Below, one piece after another: positions 27,301-36,300 of a DNA stretch of 64,000 bases; positions within the stretch are counted from its first letter, which is position 1; each line of letters starts with the position of its first letter. The position numbers and the translations under genes are program-made. Source of the stretch: Owenia fusiformis (Eukaryota; Annelida; Polychaeta; Sabellida; Oweniidae); contig CAIIXF020000003.1 in the NCBI GenBank assembly GCA_903813345.2, forward strand, positions 16,818,931-16,882,930. Reading direction: 5' to 3'. A model generated the notes under the pieces. It made no database searches, was not told the origin of the DNA, and was given only the letters and a program-made list of their open reading frames with translations.

Positions 27301-30300
27301 TCTGCAAACAAGTGAAATGGCTATAAGCTTATCAATCTCATTTAGGTGCCAATAACAAATCTCCAACAGAGGCAGAGCCTTGATCACCTTACTTCCTTAC
27401 ACCCCTCCTCGTACATTTCACAGAATAAATGGGCTTTCTCATTTAAAGTATATTGTTCTTATTTCTATAAGCCTGCATGTAATAAGAGATGGCCAAAAAT
27501 TAATTATATGGCCAAAATGAAACCAAAACAACAAAATAATAGAGTGAAGAATATATGATTTTTAATATTCAAGAGACACTATATTTTGCAAGGCTGACAG
27601 GCCATTTACCTGAAAATACATATTTCTTGCCAATTTTGGCAATCTACAAATACCAAAGAAGCTTTCGCTTTATATATTTGCAAATATAGAAAATAATATC
27701 TTAGTAAGCTCTGATCTGAGAGTTAGCATTCTAAAGTGCATTGAGACATTAATTTTGGAGAGGTAGAAAGATAGGGAGGTTGGGAGGTTTCAAAAAAGAG
27801 AGTTTGAGAGACAGAGAAGGAGAGATAAGGGTAGAAACAGAATGAGAGAGACAGAGGGGGGGGGGGTGGCTGAGATGGTATAGAAATATGTATGACTGAC
27901 AATGATAATGGTGTTTTCTGGAAAAAATGATATCCATGACAAGCAACAGGCAACTCATGACAAGCAACATCTAAACATGACAAACAGCAGACAATCATGC
28001 TGATTAATGATGACAATTTTCTACAAATGATGATTATGATTAGCCTCATCAGTGGTCATGCACATGTTCAGCCATTTTTACTTCTACGTTCCCACCCAAG
28101 ATAACTAATAATCTAGAAAAAATCTGAAAAGTTGCATATTTGCGCACTTTACACATTATTTGAAAAATCTTCTTATATCTATATTGTGTAAAACAAAATG
28201 ATTTTCTTTTTTCATGAAAAATTGTAAAAAGGTAAAGTATGATATCTGATTAGTACATTTTAGGGGGTACCTGACATAATATATATAAATGAACACTCCT
28301 GCTGTGATTTATTCATCTTAGCCTACAGGTGGTCAAATATTTATCACTCATGAAACAATCCACCAAGTCTCCAAGCATTTCCTCAAGTGTGACCATTCCT
28401 CCTTCCCGCTGCTTCATTCTGCAGATTTCATACATTCTAAATACTTTCATATTACAGTGACTAATATCAAAGCGGTATGACGTAAGTTTGTAAAAAAGTA
28501 TCCCACCTCAAAATTGTTTATGTAAAATAGTATAGTAAAGTTGCAGAAATAAAAATAACAATATGAACAGTTATGATATATACAAATATAGACCTCATTA
28601 AAAAGCTCTGTGTAAAACAAATAATACCATTTGGAATGATTAGTACACATGCCATTGAGATAATGTTTAACTAGTTGTAAATGGAGTGTTTAAGAAAACA
28701 TAGCATTCCTGTTTATCAACAACTTTCTAAACAGATTTCAGGTCTACCAGTCTCAAAACACCATACCATGCATTAATAACAAAGCATATGTTGGCGTGAT
28801 ATAGTACATGATATGATCTGGTATAGTTTGGAAAAGTACAGCATGGTATGATCAGGCCCATAGCCAGGGGGGGGGGGGTTTGCAGGGTTCGGGCGAACCC
28901 CCCCCCTGGCTAAAATTCTTTCAAAATCATGCAGTTTTTCACCATTTTGAGCACTGATCTGAAGTGATTTTAGCCATATTTGGGCCAAAATTGTCAAATG
29001 TGAACCCCCCTGGAAATTTTTGAAAACTGACCCTCCCCTTGGCAAATCCTGGCTACGGGCCTATGATGTATTATGGTATAGTATGGTATGGTGTGGTATG
29101 GTATAGTACAATGCAGTATGAATGTTGTGGTATAATCTGGTGTAGTTTTGTTTTGTGATAGTATGGTATAATAGTATGGTTAAGAATGGTATAGTATGGC
29201 CAGGTATAGTAAAGTTTGGTGAAGTATAGTATGGTCTGGTATTGTATGGTATGGTATAGTATGACATGGTATAGTTTCTGGTTAAATAGACTATGGTATG
29301 GTGAAGTGTGGTATGGCATGGTATTGCACGATATGGTACGATATAATTTGTAAAAGAGTGCTGTCTGGTATGGCATGGTATAGTGTGGTATAGTATGAGT
29401 ACTGTACAGTGTGGTAGTATAACAATGTTACAGTAGAGTGTGGTATGCAATGCAATGGTATGGTATGGTATGGTATGGTATGGTATGGTATGGTATGGTA
29501 TGGTATGGTATGGTATGGTATGGTAGGACATGGTATGTATGACATTATCTTCATCCTTCCAGTTTTTCATTCAGTTGCATTATATCCTCACATGCCTATA
29601 TGATCATATTTAGTATGATTAAATATCAAAAGAATTATGTCATTATCTTTACAATTACATAATGAAATTGCTTTAACATAAATGAATTATGTTTACTCAA
29701 CTATAAAGCATCAATGAAGTTGAATCTGATGAGAAACGATTCAGTTATTTTTCATTCATGAATTTGACATGTTTTGACAGATAAGCCAGGGCAACTCAGG
29801 ATAAAAGTTCACAGAGCATTAAATGAGAAAACAATTCTGCCTTATTAGGGTTTCATCAAATTTCATTAGGACTATTTTCCTCTCAACTAGGGAACTTGTT
29901 TTGATATCTATCAAATCCACAATGATCATATTCTGCGAGTGTAAAAAGAAATCTGTATTTTCTGAGAACATGGTAAATATTGTTCACATCATACTATTAC
30001 ATATCAAACATAATTTTCATCTAATTGTTTCATTTTTTTCATTTGAAAATATTCAGATGTGATATTTTGTAAGGGCCAGTTTATCACTGTCAGTTTCAGA
30101 TAATCCTCCCTTGCAAAAACAATGGAAATATGATATTTAGTTAAATAATTTGAACATGCAAAGTAAAAATATATATTCCATGACATTTATATTAACCCAC
30201 ACCATATATAGTCAAGCAATCCAAATATTCAAGGATATATAATACAATCTTAAATGAATTTGCACAAACAAATTATGACAAGGTAAGGTTCACATATGGC

Positions 30301-33300
30301 TTTATAGATTATGCATTCCCCCATTTACATTGCAGTTTTAACAACATTAAGCTTAATGCAATGTGTTCATAAATAATATGAAAACAACCATATAAAATGT
30401 AGAAATTAGGGACCATATCAAAGTACCTTTCATACTTATATGAAGATTGGAAACACTCAGGGATCTTGAGATTTGATAGGTGTAGTTATTAGAAAAATAA
30501 TGATAATGTATATGGAATTTCATGAACAATGGTCAATGGGTCAGCATACCCCACTGATGACAACACTCCTAGGTCCTTAGATGAAATCCAACTATTTGAC
30601 TATGGACCACTTTTTGACTTAATGGAACACTATTTGACTATGGAACACAGGCCCGTAGCCAGGATTTGCAAAGGGGGGGGGTCACCTTTTAAAAATTTCC
30701 AGGGGGGTAAGTATCTTTTGACAACTTTACCCCCCCCAAAAAATGGCCAAAATCACTTGAAAAGTGCTCAGAATGGTGAAAACTGCATGATTTTTAGCCA
30801 GGGGGAGGGGATGCTCGAACCCCTCCCTCCCCCTTGGCCTGGAACGCCAACCATACTGATCAAAACCAAAATTACTTGAAGGTCCTAGGTTCAAGTCCCA
30901 ATAGGTAAAACTAATTCACTCTAACCAAATTTACCCAATATACAATTAGAAAGGGTAAATTGAACTAAACTTAAAGGATCTAACTTCATATCCCAAGGGG
31001 TGACATATAATATACATGAGATTATTATATGTTTTATCCAAGTAATCACAATAGTAAATTACTATAATCACTTTGCTTTATTAATGTCCCTAAGAGACGG
31101 TGGTTATTGGTGAAATAAGTTCAAACAAAGACCATCAATTATTACTGTCATGGAAACTAATATTAAATACTAGATACAATCAGATGAGAGAAAGAAGTTT
31201 GAAAGTTTTGGAAAATTACTTAATTCGAAGAGCTGAGCCAATATCATTCTTGTTGTGTAATAAGTAAATAAAAAATTCTCAACATTGACAATATGTGACT
31301 ATTAAACACTGTTCCAAAATTCTTGCAACACCCTATTAGACAAGTTATAATCCCATTTATATCTTAATTCTAAAAATCTTGAAAGCTATTTCCAGACCTA
31401 ATGTTAGAGATCAAAATGTTTTTTTTTGTTAACATAAACAGGCTTTCAAATGTTATCCAACGATGAGTTAAGTTTGCTAAACTTTTGGAGGGGAGTGTAC
31501 ATCAGGGACTAACATTTCAAAAAATCATTCGCACAAATAGTTTCTGGGATATTGCACTTGCTGTTACTTTTTGCATCTACATTATAATTTACAGCTACTT
31601 TTGCAATGGACAGGGGGGTAATAAGCCTCTAAAAAAAGAAGAGTCTATGTTTCTGCATGTAATGGACTTCATAATCAAAACTGAGATCAAATCTCCAGAG
31701 ACCAATGTGTTCATTTCAAATAGATCCTTTAAGACATGCTATTTGGAGAGAATGGTAATGAATTAATAATTGAATTGGCACAATGACACTTTTTACTGTA
31801 CTGCACAAAGGAACAAAATTGGAACTCAACGCCATCTTTTTTCCGTGCTGTTCAAAAGAATGAAGATTTGAACTCATGATCGACTACAGCGCCATCTTTT
31901 TTTCTATGCTGTACCAAAGGAAAGAAAATGCGACATTGTGAACTAAACACCATCTTTTTTACAGTCCAAGAGAATCAAAATTATAAAAAACTCCAACACC
32001 ATATTTTTATGGACTGTTCAAAAGAAAGAAAATGTAAACTATTGAACTAATCATCATCTTTTTCTACACGAAATGGTTAAGGCGACATCACCTAGCTTAG
32101 TGTGTTCAGTGCTCTAGATCAATCCGCCAACTCAACAACCCCAAAACTATTCTAAGGTCATTTAGGATGGAATTCAAAGCTATCAGCCTTTAAACATAAA
32201 AATTCAATACATTCTACCCCATAGGAGTCCAACACAGGCCCTTATATAATTCACTTATCTCTACATAGAGATTGATGCAGAGGTAAAAGCAGCTGTCACA
32301 TTAGCGGTGTGGGCTCACAAATTGCTATGATTTTGGGCATTTTTTGTATTTGGTGTGATGGGGGATATCTTGCTGTTTAAACTTTTTGTTTTGCCCACTG
32401 TGTATCAATCAATGCCATGCCCTGATGTCTGCACCAAAGTATTCACCCAATGGAACAGTGAGCCCACATGGCCTAAGTGTGACAGCTCCATAAAGGATGA
32501 AGTAAAGAAAATGGTTGATAAATCAGACCAGGGGACCTACCTTTAACTGTTGCTGCTCCTACTGGTTCTGCAGTAGGTACAGATGGCAGGTTGTCTGTCT
32601 CTGGGCCAGCCACATTCAGGAGGTCCTGGTCTAATTGCTCCTGCTCTAATTCTTCAAGTTCAGCCATGAGGTCATCCTTGAGTGGAAAATAATAGAAACA
32701 TATGTTAGAGATAAGGACTGTATCATAAATTTCAACAATAATATCATTAGCAAAAAAATATGCAGGTATTCCCTTCAAAAACGATTTAAAAGTGTCTGTT
32801 TTATTATTTGACATGTCGGATTTGGAAATATCGATTTGAGGGGATTTTCCCAATTTGTCTACACAAAATAAAATACATATTTTGAAAATTCCCACAAGTA
32901 GTGACTACCAATAAACATTTAAGTAATTAATTGGTTGTCTTATTTAATAATAAGCATGACCAGTAAATCATTTTATGTCTTATGACCCAGATTCAACCAA
33001 TCATACATTGGCAATTATGCCTAACTTGATGCAAGGCATTAACATGCAAAATGTCACCACATGCTATTTGTTACAGACACTGACTGCCATTTGCTGTAGA
33101 CACTGACAGTGGTGTACATCGGACACAATTCACAAATAAGATTTATTAGGACACTAACCAGACTGCCAACCCCTCTGATTGCCCACCCACCTGGTAAACT
33201 GATCACAATAATAATAAACCAATCACACAATAATAAATAAACTTACATCATCGACAGGATCCCCAAAGCCAACCTGAGTGGAAATAGCCGAAGAGATTTC

Positions 33301-36300
33301 ATCTGCAAGTTCATGCTGCTCTGCAACATCATCCATCAAGTCATGCACTTTATCTACATCTCTAAAAATAACAGATACAAAGATTTAATATTGAAACATC
33401 CCAGAGTGCTAGCTTTACCACTCATGCACCTCATCTACATCTCTAAAAATAACAGATACAAAGATTTAATATTGAAACATCCCGGAGTGCTAGCTTTACC
33501 ACTCATGCACCTCATCTACATCTCTAAAAATAACAGATACAAAGATTTAATATTGAAACATCCCGGAGTGCTAGCTTTACCACTCATGCACCTCATCTAC
33601 ATCTGTAAAAATAACAGATACAAAGATTTAATATTGAAACATCAAGGAGGGCTAGCTTTACCAATCATGCACCTCATCTACATCTCTAAAAATAACAGAT
33701 ACAAAGATTTAATATTGAAACATCCCGGAGTGCTAGCTTTACCACTCATGCACCTCATCTACATCTCTAAAAATAACAGATACAAAGATTTAATATTGAA
33801 ACATCTCGGAGTGCTAGCTTTACCACTCATGCACTTCATCTACATCTCTAAAAATAACAGATACAAAGATTTAATATTGAAACATCCCGGAGTGCTAGCT
33901 TTACCACTCATGCACCTCATCTACATCTCTAAAAATAACAGATACAAAGATTTAATATTGAAACATCCCGGAGTGCTAGCTTTACCACTCATGCACCTCA
34001 TCTACATCTCTAAAAATAACAGATACAAAGATTTAATATTGAAACATCCCGGAGTGCTAGCTTTACCACTCATGCACCTCATCTACATCTCTAAAAATAA
34101 CAGATACAAAGATTTAATATTTAAACATCCCGGAGTGCTAGCTTTACCACTCATGCACCTCATCTACATCTGTAAAAATAACAGATACAAAGATTTAATA
34201 TTGAAACATCAAGGAGGGCTAGCTTTACCAATCATGCACCTCATCTACATCTCTAAAAATAACAGATACAAAGATTTAATATTGAAACATCCCGGAGTGC
34301 TAGCTTTACCACTCATGCAACTCATCTACATCTGTAAAAATAACAGATACAAAGATTTAATATTGAAACATCCCAGAGTGCTAGCTTTACCACTCATGCA
34401 CCTCATCTACATCTCTAAAAATAACAGATACAAAGATTTAATATTGAAACATCCCGGAGTGCTAGCTTTACCACTCATGCAACTCATCTACATCTCTAAA
34501 AATAACAGATACAAAGATTTAATATTGAAATATCAAGCATTGCAAGCTTTACCAGCCAGTTTATACACAGCTTTTACAATAATCTATGACAACAGCAAAA
34601 CAGCAAAATGAACTAGAAAAACAGCAACTCCACAGAGTAGCAAATCCCACCGAACAAAAAATATTATGCTTATTATAGCTAGTGTAAATGTTGAAATGTT
34701 TGTGCACTTTGTGATAGAAGCATAAAATTAGGCACAAAGTAAGTTTATACCATTGTGAACTAGGCATCATCATATAAAATTTGAACCAAATCCGTTCACT
34801 GGTATATGAGTTATCAAAGATTATGTTTTTTACGAAAATCGGCCGCCATCTTGAAATTCAGCTGCCATCTTGAAAATTATTTCTTGAACAGAGCTACTGT
34901 GTCCCTAGGCATAATCATATAAAATTTCAACCAAATCTGTTCACTGGTATTTGAGTTATCAAAGATTATGTTTTTTACGAAACATTGCTGCCATTTTGAA
35001 ATTAAGCAGCCATCTTGAACATTTTTTGTCGAACATAGCTACTGTGTCCCTAAGCATCATCATATAAAATTTGAACCAAATCCGTTCACTGGTATTTGAG
35101 TTATCAAAGATTACATATTTTTACGAAAAATGGCCGCCATTTTGAAATAAGCGGCCATCTTGAAAATCTCTTTTTGTGCAAAACTCCTTTGTCCCTAGGC
35201 ATCAGTATATAAAATTTGAACCAAATCCGTTTCCTTGTATTTGAGTTATCAACGATTACATTTTTTTACGAAAAATAGCGGCCATTTTGAATTGAGCGGC
35301 CATATCGAAAATGCCTTCTCGAGCAGAGGTCCTACACTCATAAGGCATAAGCCTATAAAATTTGAACCAAATCCGTCAACCGGTATTGTAGTTATCGCCC
35401 GGACACACGGACGGACAAACGGACGGCCGGCTTCTCTATATCCCCCTCGAACTTCGTTCAGTGGGATAATGAAAAGAACAGGTATATTGTTGGAATGGAC
35501 AATATAGCATGGAAAAGGTGTAAAATTTCACAGAAAACACGCTTTTTGGTTAGCAACATGAAAAATTGGCTTTGCCCTTTTGCTAAGAAAATCCTTGTTC
35601 ATTATCAACCATTTTTTCACAGGGGCATACCAATCTGACCACTGTTTTAATAGAACATTTTAATCAGGCAATGCTGCCATTAGAAGTTTCAATCGGACAT
35701 CACTGAAAGGTCCCCTTATGTCTGGTAGTAAACACTGAACTGTTATACTTACAATTAATTGTCTAATACTTACAATTCTTTGTGTGCTGCTTTCATTGCA
35801 TTTGCCGCTACCCCCATAACTTTAAGAACCTCTGTGTTAGTACTCGCATTTTCTAAAGCTTCTCTTTGGAATTCTATGGTTGATAGAGTGCCATCTATTT
35901 GTTGGAGCTGCTTCTCATAACGCTTCTTTCTTTTTAAAGCTTGTAAGGCAACTGAAATTCAAACATAATTACAGTACAACTAGTAGACTTATATGCGTCA
36001 GAGTCCTGGTTTGATTTTTTAACTAAGATAACAGAGTTCTGCTTTGACCTTCAGTCAGGTAACCCTTCATACGATCAGCCCTCTGAAAATGGAGAACACA
36101 CCATTGTTCCAAATCCTAATGGTCCAGTCCCAATGGTCCAAATTCCAATCCTCCGAATCCCATTCATCCGAATCCCATTCAGCCAAATTCTGCCTTGTAA
36201 TACTTAAGGAATATTCCTTGCCAGACTATTTCTCTCCTGATATGGTAGCTACAATCATATATATACTTTACATATTTAGCAAAACATGGGAAAATGTTTT

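Larger units (their letters stand above)
9380..32540 (-). other. CHMP4 intron 4 (about 23 kb)
   Basis: Donor GTAGGT at 32540 and acceptor TTTTACAG ending at 9380. It contains only repeats and short non-autonomous elements, listed separately. No nested gene was recognised on either strand; the longest ORFs here are satellite artefacts. Confidence 0.8.

Noticed and set aside
29061-29570. 169-codon Tyr/His/Thr/Pro-rich ORF
   Set aside because: Translation of the TATGG microsatellite in several frames.
33343-34557. CRISPR-like regular array
   Set aside because: There are no unique spacers; the units are directly adjacent and the context is an animal intron.
33313-34611. 432-codon plus-strand ORF of 27-residue repeats
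   Set aside because: It is the plus-strand reading of the 81-bp minisatellite (period divisible by three), overlapping CHMP4 exon 3 on the other strand. The repeat lies in an intron and no coding constraint is visible.
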